Of a DNA stretch of 9,008 nucleotides, positions 1 to 7,787 are shown in pieces. The number at the start of each line of letters is the position of its first letter. Position 1 is the stretch's first letter. The notes under the pieces are model-generated. The model saw only the letters and a list, made by a program, of their open reading frames with translations. It was not told the DNA's origin and made no database searches. Where the stretch lies: assembly GCA_013812985.1 (NCBI GenBank), contig JACCSN010000465.1, positions 1-9,008 on the forward strand, in the 5' to 3' direction. The stretch is from Hyphomicrobiales bacterium. GTDB taxonomy: Bacteria > Pseudomonadota > Alphaproteobacteria > Rhizobiales > Afifellaceae. The translations under genes and the position numbers were made by a program.

Positions 1-1
1 G

Positions 2-393
2 GATACACAACTACTCTACGTACTCTAAAAGAAGCACCACTGGTTCATGCGAGGGGCCACCTTCTATCAGCTCCACCTCCTGCTGGACAAACAGGCCGGA
101 GAGCAGATCGAGCTGGTCGATACAATCGCAGAACGTGTACAGACCCTCGGCGGCGTAGCCGTGGGCGACCCGCGGCACGTCGCGGAGATCACGCGGGTTC
201 CTTGCCCGCTGGACGGTTGCGATGAGGTGCCGGCGATGTTGTCCCGGCTACTCAAGGCGCGCGAAATCCTGATCGACGCGCATGACGCGGTCGCGAGGAC
301 TGCCGAGTTCGGCGACGATGGCACGAATGACCTGATCGTATTGTCCGTGATCCGGACGGGGAGACGCACGCCTGGTTTCTAGCGGAGCACCTC
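2..393 (+). pseudogene. Dps-family ferritin-like protein remnant (stop, frameshift, lost C-terminus)
   Basis: Dps proteins are small ferritin-like proteins that oxidise and store iron and protect DNA under stress. The reading frame from position 2 gives a Dps-like sequence: KKHHWFMRGATFYQLHLLLD at 29-88, then DTIAERVQTLGGVAVGDPRH. The family's ferroxidase residues are visible: His of HHW (38-40), His (74-76) and Asp (86-88) of LHLLLD, and Asp (119-121) and Glu (131-133) of DTIAE. It is broken in three ways. Codon 26-28 is TAA where the family usually has Tyr or a similar residue. One base is missing around 358-361, since the family tail WFLAEHL resumes in the next frame at 373-393. The sequence then ends abruptly where the opposing LysR gene begins, without the last residues. 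The N-terminus lies upstream of the window. A short product starting at ATG 47 could be made but would lack the first helix and its ferroxidase His. Family identification is fairly sure. Confidence 0.72.
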
Positions 394-1103
394 CCTCGCC
401 GGCCACCGCGAAATACTTCAGGAGCCAATAATCATTGGCGACGCAGTTCGCCGGTGGCAGCGCGTCGACTGCCTCGCCGTCACGCGAAAGATGCCAAGAT
501 TGCAACCCCGTCGGCTGCCGGAAAACAAGGCCGCGGTGCCGGTGCAAATCGCCAGGGCTTCCCGGAATCCCGTGCATCTCAAGGTATCGCGCGCTCGCAT
601 AGAGGGCGAAGGAGGCGCTTGCCAGCCGGAGCGCCACAAAGTCGAGATTGGACGGCTCGCCCCCAATAAAAGATGCCGTCGAAGGAGCGGCTGCGTTCCG
701 GCGCGAACAGGTATCCGGAAGACAGGAAGATCACGTCGAGCTTGACCTGCGGATAACGGCGGCGAAAGGTGAAGAGCAGCTCCGACGTGAAGGAGGTGCC
801 AAATTCGCCCGTCGAGCCGATCGTTAGTGTGCCCGCGATTTCGCGCCGAATTTCGGTGATCGCAGCGTTCGCGTCGTCGCAACTCGCTCGGATGCGATGC
901 GCATGGCCGAGGAACTCGCTGCCCGCATCTGTCAGCAGGAGATCGCGTCCTTCGCGCACGAAGAGCTCGATTCCGAGCCTGTCCTCAAGCTGCCTGATCT
1001 TGTGGCTGAGAGTGGATTTCGGCAGGCGATGCAATCGCGCGGCAGCGGAAAGCGAACGGGCATCCGCCACTTTGATGAAGTAATCGACCGCGACCAGATC
1101 CAT
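393..1103 (-). pseudogene. LysR-type transcriptional regulator, frameshifted and C-terminally truncated
   Basis: LysR regulators bind DNA as tetramers and respond to a small-molecule inducer. Reading leftward from ATG 1101-1103, the first 60 residues are a typical LysR winged helix-turn-helix, with SLSAAARLHRLPKSTLSHKI followed by RQLEDRLGIELFVREGRDLLLTDAG. An effector-domain start follows (GTLTIGSTGEFGTSF, RRRYPQVKLDVIFLSSGYL). After DGIFYWG the frame breaks. Removing one base from the five-C run at 660-664 joins it to GEPSNLDFVALRLASASFALYASARYLE and on to WLLKYFAVAGEGG. Homology stops near 393, about 237 codons in, where family members run to about 300, so the end of the effector domain is gone. 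The gene diverges from the Rieske oxygenase operon, the usual place for its regulator. With both lesions the product would keep DNA binding but lose most inducer sensing. The frameshift alone could be a sequencing error; the truncation could not. Confidence 0.85.
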
Positions 1104-1211
1104 ACCTGTTCAAGATTTTGGACGATACTTCCAATTCTGCGCTGAGAATCTACAATTGCATGGACGAGCGAAATACGGAAGGATCGGCTGGAGCGAGGCC
1201 GGAGGCTTCCG
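1104..1211. promoter_or_regulatory. Divergent lysR / Rieske operon control region
   Basis: This 108-base gap separates the start codons of two divergent genes, the standard arrangement for a LysR regulator and its target. On the plus strand TACAAT at 1151-1156 matches the -10 consensus in five of six bases. A poor -35 match (CTTCCA, 1128-1133) lies 17 bases upstream, as expected for an activator-dependent promoter. A GGAGG ribosome-binding site at 1201-1205 lies six bases before the Rieske ATG. The minus-strand gene has only a weak AACAGG before its ATG. Promoter positions are predictions by eye. Confidence 0.5.
1134..1149. promoter_or_regulatory. Candidate LysR operator, dyad with T-N11-A spacing
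   Basis: ATTCT (1134-1138) and AGAAT (1145-1149) form a perfect 5-bp inverted repeat around GCGCTG. Two T-N11-A pairs fall within it, the spacing typical of LysR recognition boxes. It lies just upstream of the candidate -10 and between the two divergent genes, so it could serve both autoregulation and operon activation. Assignment to this regulator is an inference. Confidence 0.45.
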
Positions 1212-2264
1212 ATGCAGCAGACGCCGGTTGAGCGGAGCGCCGCGGACAAGGAGAGGTCGAAGCGACCGCGCGAGAGCAGCTTCTCCGCGGAGAATTGGGA
1301 TCTGCTTTCGCGGTTCTGGCATCCGATCGTCTATGGCTCCGACCTCGGGGCGAAGCCGCTTCCAATCCGGCTTCTGGATCAGCGCCTGGTCGTCTATCGC
1401 GCCGGCCGCCGCGTCGTCGTCGCCAACGATGTCTGCATTCACCGCGGCGCGCCCCTTTCGCGCGGATGGATTGCGGACGAGACCCTGGTTTGCCCGTACC
1501 ACGGCCTGCGCTTCGACGGGTCCGGACGATGCGTCGCCATTCCGCCGGCCGGGCCGGTTGCTCATATTCCGCCGAAGCTCCGCCTCACCACCTATCCCGT
1601 GGCCGAAAGATACGGGATCGTCTGGACCTGCCTTTCGCCGGAACCGCTGGCTCCCTTGCCTGAATGGCCGGGCATGGAACAAATGAACCTGCAGAAGGTG
1701 AAGCTCGCGCCCGCCGACTGGGACTGCTCGGCCTTCCGCCATGTCGAAAACTTTAACGACGTCGCGCATTTCTCGTTCGTGCATGCCGGGACGTTCGGTG
1801 ATCCCACTGCTCCGATCGTCGCCCGCTATGACGTCGCGCCCAGCGCGAATGGCCTGCGCCGCAGCATGCCGGTCAATCAGGTGGACCGGGATAGTTTCGG
1901 GAAGGGATCCGATCAAACCACCGTGATGGAATATGACTACGACTACACTCTGCCTTTCAACTCCAGCCTAGTGATTTCGAGCCCTGACGGCCGCGATGAA
2001 TACATCTATGACGCGGTCTGTCCGGTCTCTTCGGCAAAGTCGCGCATCTTCATATAAAAGGCGCGGAACTACGATCTGGACCAGCCCGTGGATGAGTGGA
2101 TCACGTTCCAGCAAGCGGTCAATGAGGAGGATCGCTGGATCGTGGAAGCCCAGCATCGGGAAGAGATTCCGATGGATCTGAAGACCGAGGCCCATATCCT
2201 TGCGGATGCCTGGTCCATCGCATTCCGCCGCCGCTGGGCGCAACTCGGCTACACCGATCACTGA
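1212..2264 (+). pseudogene. Rieske non-heme iron oxygenase alpha subunit (VanA-like) with in-frame stop
   Basis: Members of this family hydroxylate or O-/N-demethylate aromatic and heterocyclic compounds using electrons from a reductase. The start is ATG 1212, with GGAGG at 1201-1205. The Rieske cluster ligands are C75-I-H77 and C94-P-Y-H97 (CIHRGAPLS, CPYHGLRF). The catalytic iron site is ENFNDVAHFSFVH, with D183, H186 and H191. Codon 282 (2055-2057) is TAA, yet the same frame continues with KARNYDLDQPVDEW and EEDRWIVEAQ to a TGA at 2262-2264. That gives about 350 codons in all, the normal length for monocomponent-type alpha subunits. The family's carboxylate iron ligand is expected in this lost segment, probably near D307, so the 281-residue product should be inactive. 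Single-base repair of the TAA to a sense codon would restore it, so a sequencing error or recent mutation is possible. It is the first gene of the operon; no reductase is adjacent. Confidence 0.85.
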
Positions 2265-2277
2265 CCTGGAGACGTTC

Positions 2278-4041
2278 TTGACCGAAATCCGCGACTACAT
2301 CCGCGCCGGACGCGCCGAACTGAAGGCGACGCTCATTCTTCGCGGCGGAACGCTGGTCAATGTGGCGTCCGAGGAGATTTATCCGGCCGATGTGGCTGTC
2401 TTCCGCGACCGCATCGTCGCGGTCGGCGACGTAGCCGAGTATCAGGGCGAAAAGACCGAAATCGTCGACGCCACCGATTTTCATCTCTGCCCAGGCATGA
2501 TCGACGGCCATCTGCACGTCGAGTGCTCGAAGATGTCGATCACCAGTTTCGCCAAGGCGGTGGTGCCCCTCGGCACCACGTCCATCGTATCCGGCCTCGA
2601 CCAGATCCTTGTCGTCGCCGGCTTGGAGGGCGCCCGCGAGTTCCTTGACGAGGCGAAAGGCACGCCGCTGAGGGTCTTCTGGGGCGCGCCGTGCAAAACG
2701 CCGTATACTCTGCCGGTCTCCCATGTCGGCCATTACTTCGGGCCGGACGATCACCGCGCCACGCATTCGTGGCCGGAATGCGTCGGCATTTGGGAAACCG
2801 TTCGCGAGTTCATCCAGGAAATGGATGACGACGTCCTCGCCGCGATCGAGATCGCCGAGCGGAGCCGGCTGCCGGTGCTGGGCTGCTCGCCGATGTGCCG
2901 CGGCCGGCCGCTGAACAGTTATCTGCAGGCCGGCATCCGCGCCGACCATGAAAGCTACGATGCGGCTGAGATGCTGGAAAAGTTGCGGAACGGCATGCAC
3001 GTGGTGATCCGCGAATCCTCGATCTCCCATTTCCTCGCCGAGAATCTCCGGATCGTCACGGAAATGGGGATCACCGCCACTCGCCGGATCAGCTTCTGCA
3101 CCGACGATGTGGTCGCCACCGACATCCTGAAGCGCGGCCATCTCGACAATATGGTCCGCATGGCGGTCGCGCAGGGTGTGCAGCCGCTCGCGGCAATTCA
3201 AATGGCGACGATAAACGGCGCCGAAGCGGTGCGCATCGACCATAAAGTTGGCTCGATTACGCCCGGGCGGGCGGCCGACATCCTGCTTGTCAGGGTTCTC
3301 GAAGATTTTCGGGTCGAGCGGGTGATCGCCAAGGGCAAGCTTGCCGCGGAGAATGGCCGGATCGTCGGACCGCTGGATCCACCTGCGCGCAGCCGAAGGC
3401 TGACCCGGACCTTCCATGGCGAAACCGTTAGGCCGGACGATCTCGTGGTTCCCGGATTAAGCGACGGGGCGCAGGCGCAGGTGCTGGCGATCGCCATCAC
3501 GCCGGAAAGAATCTTTGTCCGCAAGCGGCGCAACGTGAGCCTGCCGATCGAGGCCGGAAGGATCTTGGCCGATGTCGCACAGGACGTGCAATACGTCACC
3601 GTGGTGGAACGCTACGGCCGCACGCGCAACCGGCCGGTCGCCTTCGTTTCCGGTTTCGGGCTGAGGTCAGGCGCGCTCGCCACATCCGCCGCGCCCGACG
3701 ACAACAATATCGTCTGCGTCGGCACGAACGCCGAGGAAATGACCGTCGCCATCAATCACATCATCGCCAACGAGGGCGGCCAGGCTGTCGTCGATCATGG
3801 CCGCGTGACAGCCTTCCTGCCGCTCCCGATCGGCGGCATCGTTTCCGATATCGAACCGGAAGACATGGCGGCGCGCGAACAGGCGCTGGACGATGCGGCG
3901 CGCGCGCTCGGCTGCACGCTGCCCTGGCCGTTCATGTATATGTTCGTCCTGCAGATTACGGCGATACCGGATTACGCAATCACCGATCTCGGCGCAATCG
4001 ACTGCGTCAACCTTAAGGTCGTCGATCCGGTGTTGGCTTGA
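2278..4041 (+). CDS. Adenine-deaminase-like amidohydrolase with altered active-site motifs
   Basis: This is a metal-dependent amidohydrolase related to Ade, which converts adenine to hypoxanthine. I chose TTG 2278 as start because GGAG at 2268-2271 lies six bases before it, it follows the Rieske stop by 13 bases, and the resulting 587 residues match the usual Ade length. The earlier in-frame ATG at 2200 lies inside the Rieske frame. Visible elements are the metal-binding H78-x-H80 in PGMIDGHLHVE, the probable bridging E167, H224 in ADHES, FCTDD with D276/D277, the RESS version of the REGS motif, and an intact Ade C-terminal domain (GGIVSDIEP, LPWPFMYMFVLQIT). Two Ade signatures differ: DPHEI reads GLDQI (106-110), and DGHAP reads LGCSP (201-205), placing Cys203 where a metal-ligand His is expected. 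It is clearly Ade family, but adenine itself is doubtful as substrate. Cytosolic; co-transcribed with the importer genes. Confidence 0.88.
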   Translation: MTEIRDYIRAGRAELKATLILRGGTLVNVASEEIYPADVAVFRDRIVAVGDVAEYQGEKTEIVDATDFHLCPGMIDGHLHVECSKMSITSFAKAVVPLGTTSIVSGLDQILVVAGLEGAREFLDEAKGTPLRVFWGAPCKTPYTLPVSHVGHYFGPDDHRATHSWPECVGIWETVREFIQEMDDDVLAAIEIAERSRLPVLGCSPMCRGRPLNSYLQAGIRADHESYDAAEMLEKLRNGMHVVIRESSISHFLAENLRIVTEMGITATRRISFCTDDVVATDILKRGHLDNMVRMAVAQGVQPLAAIQMATINGAEAVRIDHKVGSITPGRAADILLVRVLEDFRVERVIAKGKLAAENGRIVGPLDPPARSRRLTRTFHGETVRPDDLVVPGLSDGAQAQVLAIAITPERIFVRKRRNVSLPIEAGRILADVAQDVQYVTVVERYGRTRNRPVAFVSGFGLRSGALATSAAPDDNNIVCVGTNAEEMTVAINHIIANEGGQAVVDHGRVTAFLPLPIGGIVSDIEPEDMAAREQALDDAARALGCTLPWPFMYMFVLQITAIPDYAITDLGAIDCVNLKVVDPVLA

Positions 4042-4067
4042 TTCTTTGACGCGAAAGGGAGGACTGG

Positions 4068-5087
4068 ATGTCGAACAAACGAATGTTGCAGCTGGCCGCG
4101 GCCGCTGTGATCGCGACCTTCGCCTCGACGATCACGGCGTGGGCGCAGGAGCCGACCGCGCTCAAGATCGCCGGCATCCTGTCGGCCGGCAGGGAGTCGC
4201 CCTGGGAGACCTCGTTCATCAATTCGATGAACCGGGTCATCGCCGCCAAGCCGCATGGGCTCGACATCGAGGTCACCTATACCGAGAATGTCTACGACAA
4301 TGCCGAGCAGGTGTTTCGCACATATGCCGAGACTGGCGAATACGACATCCTGTTCGGCGATACCGCCTACGCCGACGCGATAGAGAATCTAAAGGACGAG
4401 TTCCCCGAGACCATGTTCGTGATGTCCGGATCCGGCAATCGCGGCCTCGGCGGCAATGCCTACTGGATTTTCATCCACGCCCATGAGCCGGCCTACGCCA
4501 TGGGAATGCTGGCCGGCAAGCTGACGCAATCCAACATCGTGGGCGCCGTCTCCACCTTCCCGGCCGAAGACACCAACGACCAGATCAACGCCTTTTTCCA
4601 GGGCGCCAAGGAAGCCAACCCGGAAGTCACCCAAAAGGTGACCTATATCCAGTCCTGGTATGATCCTGCCAGGTCGAATGAAGCAACGTCGGCGCAGATT
4701 GCCGCGGGTGCCGACATGATCTACCAGATGTCCGGCGCCTTCGAGGTCTGTGAGCAGCAAGCGATCGGCTGCTTCGGCAATTATGTCGACATGGCGCCGG
4801 TGGCGCCGAAATCGATCGTCGCCTCGACAATCGTGAACTGGGATCCGCACATCAACTGGATCATCGACGAGTGGTGGAAGGTGAAAACGACGGGCGGCGC
4901 GTTCAACGCGCCGATGGAGCCGAAATGGTTCACCTGGGCTGAAGGCTCCGGCGATCTTGTCGTCAACCCAGCCTGGGCGGAAAAGATTCCGGCTGATGTG
5001 ATGGCGGAAATGAAGAAGACCGTCGACGTGATCAAGGTCGGCAACAAGCAGGTCGAGCTCAAACTCGACCAGGCCCAGTCCGACTGA
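4068..5087 (+). CDS. BMP-family ABC transporter periplasmic substrate-binding protein
   Basis: BMP/PnrA-type binding proteins capture purine nucleosides or related compounds in the periplasm and deliver them to an ABC importer. The start is ATG 4068, with a strong AAAGGGAGGA at 4054-4063. The 339-residue product begins with a signal peptide: basic MSNKR, a hydrophobic stretch at residues 7-23 and a probable cleavage AWA|QE after residue 26. There is no lipobox Cys, consistent with a soluble periplasmic protein. The mature part shows the BMP fold sequence: LKIAGILSAGRESPWETSFINSM, YDILFGDTAYADAIENLKDEFPETMFVMSG, then AYAMGMLAGKLTQSNIVGAVSTF. It starts 26 bases after the deaminase-like gene and precedes the matching ATPase and permeases. 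A purine-like ligand is inferred from family and neighbours, not from binding residues. Confidence 0.92.
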   Translation: MSNKRMLQLAAAAVIATFASTITAWAQEPTALKIAGILSAGRESPWETSFINSMNRVIAAKPHGLDIEVTYTENVYDNAEQVFRTYAETGEYDILFGDTAYADAIENLKDEFPETMFVMSGSGNRGLGGNAYWIFIHAHEPAYAMGMLAGKLTQSNIVGAVSTFPAEDTNDQINAFFQGAKEANPEVTQKVTYIQSWYDPARSNEATSAQIAAGADMIYQMSGAFEVCEQQAIGCFGNYVDMAPVAPKSIVASTIVNWDPHINWIIDEWWKVKTTGGAFNAPMEPKWFTWAEGSGDLVVNPAWAEKIPADVMAEMKKTVDVIKVGNKQVELKLDQAQSD

Positions 5088-5089
5088 TC

Positions 5090-5105
5090 CGTTCGTGGAT
5101 GAACG
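5090..5105 (+). other. Small hairpin between binding-protein and ATPase genes
   Basis: CGTTC (5090-5094) and GAACG (5101-5105) can pair around the loop GTGGAT, right after the binding-protein stop codon. No T-run follows, so it is not a convincing terminator. Hairpins here sometimes keep binding-protein mRNA more abundant than the distal genes. A 5-bp stem may also be chance. Confidence 0.25.
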
Positions 5106-5154
5106 CCAGCGCCCACGGAGCGCCGGCAGTGACCCTAGCCAGGGAGGAAGCGGC

Positions 5155-6705
5155 GTGGAAGATCGTCCGTCCGGCGCGGCCGTCGAGGTTCCCCGTCTTG
5201 CTGTGGAGCATCTGACCAAACGCTTCGGAGCGTTGGTCGCCAATGACGACATCTCGCTTGCGGTCCGCTCCGGCGAACTCCACTGCATACTCGGTGAGAA
5301 CGGCGCCGGAAAATCCACCCTGTCGTCCTGCCTCTACGGCCTCCTGCAGCCGGACGAGGGGCGGATCGCGGTGGACGGTGTTCAACTGGCGCTCGCATCC
5401 CCGCTCGACGCCATTCGCGCCGGGATCGGCATGGTGCATCAGCATTTCGTCCTAGCGCCGCGCTTTACCGTTCTGGAGAACATCACGGTTGGGACAGGCA
5501 GCGGCTTCAGGCTGAAGCTCGCCGCCGCGCGCCGTCGCCTGAAAGAGCTGTGCAGCCGCTACAGGATTGCGCTCGATCCCGACGCTGAGGTCGCCGATCT
5601 TTCCGTCGGCGAGCAGCAATGGGTCGAAATCGTCAAGGCGCTCTATCTCGGCGCCAGGGTTCTGATCCTGGATGAGCCGACCGCGGTGCTGACGCCCGAT
5701 GAATCGGCGCGACTCTTCTCGATAATCCGCGAGCTAACGGCAACCGGCATTTCCGTGGTGCTGATCACCCACAAGATGAACGAAGTGATGCAGTCCGATC
5801 GCGTCAGCGTGTTGCGGCGCGGACGGCTGGTCGCGACGGTGCGGACCGCGGAAGTGACGCGCGACGAACTCACCCTCGTGATGGTCGGGCGGCCCGTTCA
5901 GGCCTCGCATCACCACGTGGCTGCTGCGCGCGGCGGAAACGTCCTGGAGGTCGAAGGGGTCCGACTCCGGCGGGGCGGGCGCGACAGATTGCGGGATGTC
6001 AGCTTCCGGCTGGCCGGCGGCGAGATCCTCGGCATTGCCGGCGTGTCTGGCAATGGCCAGGACGAGCTCTTCCCCATTCTAGCCGGCATCGAGCCGCCAA
6101 GCGCCGGCTGGATTGCCATCGCCGGAACGCCGATAGAGGGTCTCTCGGCCTATCGCGTGGCGAAGCTCGGCGTCGGCTACGTGCCAAACGACCGCTTCAG
6201 GGACGGGCTCGTTCCCGATTTCACCATCGCCGAGAACCAGATGCTCGGGCAGCAATGGGAGGGAGCCTGGCGACTGGGACCCTTCACTAACCGCACCGCC
6301 CTGGCCGCCGCCGGCGACCGCGCCATCCGGACCTACGGCATCGTCGCCGCGGGGCCCGAAACCACCGCCAGACGCCTTTCGGGCGGCAATGCCCAGAAGG
6401 TCATCCTAGCGCGCGAATTCGCCAAGGCGACACACCTCCTGCTGTGCAACCAGCCGACCCGCGGTCTCGACATCCTCGTCACCGAATTCGTCCACGCCGA
6501 GCTGCTGCGCAAGCGCGACGACGGCTGTGCGATCCTGCTCGCCAGTGAGGAACTCGACGACCTTCTCGCCCTCTCCGACCGGATCGCGGTGATGTTCAAC
6601 GGCGCCATCCTCGACATTCTCCCTCGCGAGGCGGCAGAGATGGTCACCGTCGCGCGTCTGATGGCGGGGCATCGCGGCCCGGCAGAGCAGGGCCTCCAAG
6701 TGTGA
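5155..6705 (+). CDS. ABC transporter ATP-binding protein, two NBDs, nucleoside/BMP type
   Basis: This protein powers the importer from the cytoplasmic side; both nucleotide-binding domains are in one chain, as in sugar and BMP-type transporters. I prefer GTG 5155 because AGGGAGGAAG at 5141-5150 lies upstream at good spacing; GTG 5095 is in frame but has no such site. That gives 516 residues. NBD1 is complete: Walker A GENGAGKST (47-55), Q-loop Q96, signature LSVGEQQ (149-155), Walker B VLILDEP with D173/E174, and His206 in LITHKM. NBD2 is of the degenerate kind usual for this class: GVSGNGQDE (296-304) lacks the Walker A Lys, LSGGN (408-412) is intact, and the Walker B position reads LLLCNQPTRGLD without the Asp-Glu pair. 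Only one canonical ATP site therefore seems catalytic. It overlaps the first permease by four bases if that gene starts at GTG 6702, which would couple their translation. Confidence 0.93.
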   Translation: MEDRPSGAAVEVPRLAVEHLTKRFGALVANDDISLAVRSGELHCILGENGAGKSTLSSCLYGLLQPDEGRIAVDGVQLALASPLDAIRAGIGMVHQHFVLAPRFTVLENITVGTGSGFRLKLAAARRRLKELCSRYRIALDPDAEVADLSVGEQQWVEIVKALYLGARVLILDEPTAVLTPDESARLFSIIRELTATGISVVLITHKMNEVMQSDRVSVLRRGRLVATVRTAEVTRDELTLVMVGRPVQASHHHVAAARGGNVLEVEGVRLRRGGRDRLRDVSFRLAGGEILGIAGVSGNGQDELFPILAGIEPPSAGWIAIAGTPIEGLSAYRVAKLGVGYVPNDRFRDGLVPDFTIAENQMLGQQWEGAWRLGPFTNRTALAAAGDRAIRTYGIVAAGPETTARRLSGGNAQKVILAREFAKATHLLLCNQPTRGLDILVTEFVHAELLRKRDDGCAILLASEELDDLLALSDRIAVMFNGAILDILPREAAEMVTVARLMAGHRGPAEQGLQV

Positions 6706-7787
6706 CCATGATCGAGCGGGCGGGGTGGCGTCTGGAGACGCATGCCGAACGGAAGGCGACGGCGCGCGTGCTCGCGCTCACCGCGGCGATGCTTGGGGCG
6801 GCCATTCTGTCGAGCCTCCTCTTTCTCGCGGTCGGCGCCGATCCCGGCGAGGCCATGCTGGCGCTGGGACAGGGCGCCTTCGGCTCGCTTCGCGCCGCGA
6901 CCGAGACGCTGGTCAAGGCGACGCCGCTGATCCTGACCGGGCTCGCCACCGCGGTGGCCTTCCGCGCCCGCATCTGGAACATCGGCGCCGAAGGGCAGGT
7001 CTTCGCCGGGGCCATGTTCGCCTATTGGTGCCAGAGCGCGGTCGCCGGGGCGCCGCCGCTGGTCCAGATCCCGGTCTTGCTTGCCGGGGCGATGATCGGC
7101 GGCGGTCTTTATGCGGGTCTGGCGGCCATCCTCAAGACGGCCTTTCGCGTCGACGAAGTCATCTCGACGGTGATGCTCAACTACATCATCGTCTACGCGC
7201 TTTCGCTGCTGCTGCTGAACGGACCGTGGAGCGAGGCGGGCGGTTTTTTCGAACAGACCGCGAAAGTCGATCCGGGGAGCGAGCTGCCGGTTCTCCTGGA
7301 TCGGAGCCGGCTGCATCTCGGGTTCCTCCTGGCGCTCGCCGCTGCGGCTCTCGTCCACCTCATGATGGCCAGGACACCGCTCGGCTATGAGATTCGCGCC
7401 GCCGGCTCCAACCTCCGGGCGCTCGATGTCCAGGGGACAAATACGCGCCGGGTCGTCATTGTCATCATGCTCATATCGGGGGCGCTCGCCGGACTGGCCG
7501 GAATCACCGAGGTCTATGGCGTTCACCAACGGCTGAAGGCGGGGGCGATTGCAGGCTACGGCTATACGGGTATCGTCATCGCCATTCTCGGGCAGCTCCG
7601 TCCATGGGGTGTCGTCGCCGCGGCGCTCCTGTTTGGCGCTTTGGTGAACGGAGCCACCCTGATGCAGATCCGGACAGGGGTGCCCTCGGCATTGATCTAC
7701 GCCATCGAGGCGATCATCCTCCTGTTCTTTCTGGTCGGATGGGCGGCCTGTTCGTTCCGCGTGAGGAGGGTCGCGAATGCTCGATGA
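6702..7787 (+). CDS. BMP-type ABC transporter permease, first subunit
   Basis: This is one of the two inner-membrane subunits forming the import channel. It has 361 residues with about nine or ten hydrophobic segments, including those near residues 24-45, 115-145, 155-170, 205-225, 245-270, 285-320 and 330-355. The class motif NIGAEGQ (93-99) follows a cytoplasmic loop and is typical of the YufP/NupB-like permeases paired with BMP binding proteins. GTG 6702 overlaps the ATPase stop by four bases (GTGA); ATG 6708 is an equally possible start, two codons shorter, and neither has a strong ribosome-binding site, so translation is probably coupled to the ATPase. Its 3' end overlaps the second permease by 11 bases. 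No lesion is seen. Confidence 0.9.
   Translation: MTMIERAGWRLETHAERKATARVLALTAAMLGAAILSSLLFLAVGADPGEAMLALGQGAFGSLRAATETLVKATPLILTGLATAVAFRARIWNIGAEGQVFAGAMFAYWCQSAVAGAPPLVQIPVLLAGAMIGGGLYAGLAAILKTAFRVDEVISTVMLNYIIVYALSLLLLNGPWSEAGGFFEQTAKVDPGSELPVLLDRSRLHLGFLLALAAAALVHLMMARTPLGYEIRAAGSNLRALDVQGTNTRRVVIVIMLISGALAGLAGITEVYGVHQRLKAGAIAGYGYTGIVIAILGQLRPWGVVAAALLFGALVNGATLMQIRTGVPSALIYAIEAIILLFFLVGWAACSFRVRRVANAR

Noticed and set aside
1156..1686. 176-codon plus-strand frame over the Rieske N-terminal region
   Set aside because: Arg/Ser-rich, no domain, and out of frame with the clear Rieske motifs.
2200..2277. ATG 2200 as the start of the deaminase-like gene
   Set aside because: It lies inside the Rieske coding frame, adds a 26-residue extension unlike the family, and lacks a good ribosome-binding site compared with TTG 2278.
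2119..3417. Long 432-codon open frame on the minus strand opposite the deaminase-like gene
   Set aside because: Its composition is Asp/Arg/His-rich with no recognisable domain, and it lies antisense to a clear Ade-family gene; it is a GC-codon shadow.
5095..5154. GTG 5095 as the start of the ATPase
   Set aside because: The extension is polar and unlike the family, while GTG 5155 has a strong AGGGAGGAAG site upstream.
6333..7529. 398-codon minus-strand open frame across the ATPase and first permease
   Set aside because: Very rich in Arg, Asp, Glu and Gly with no motif, and antisense to two well-supported transporter genes.
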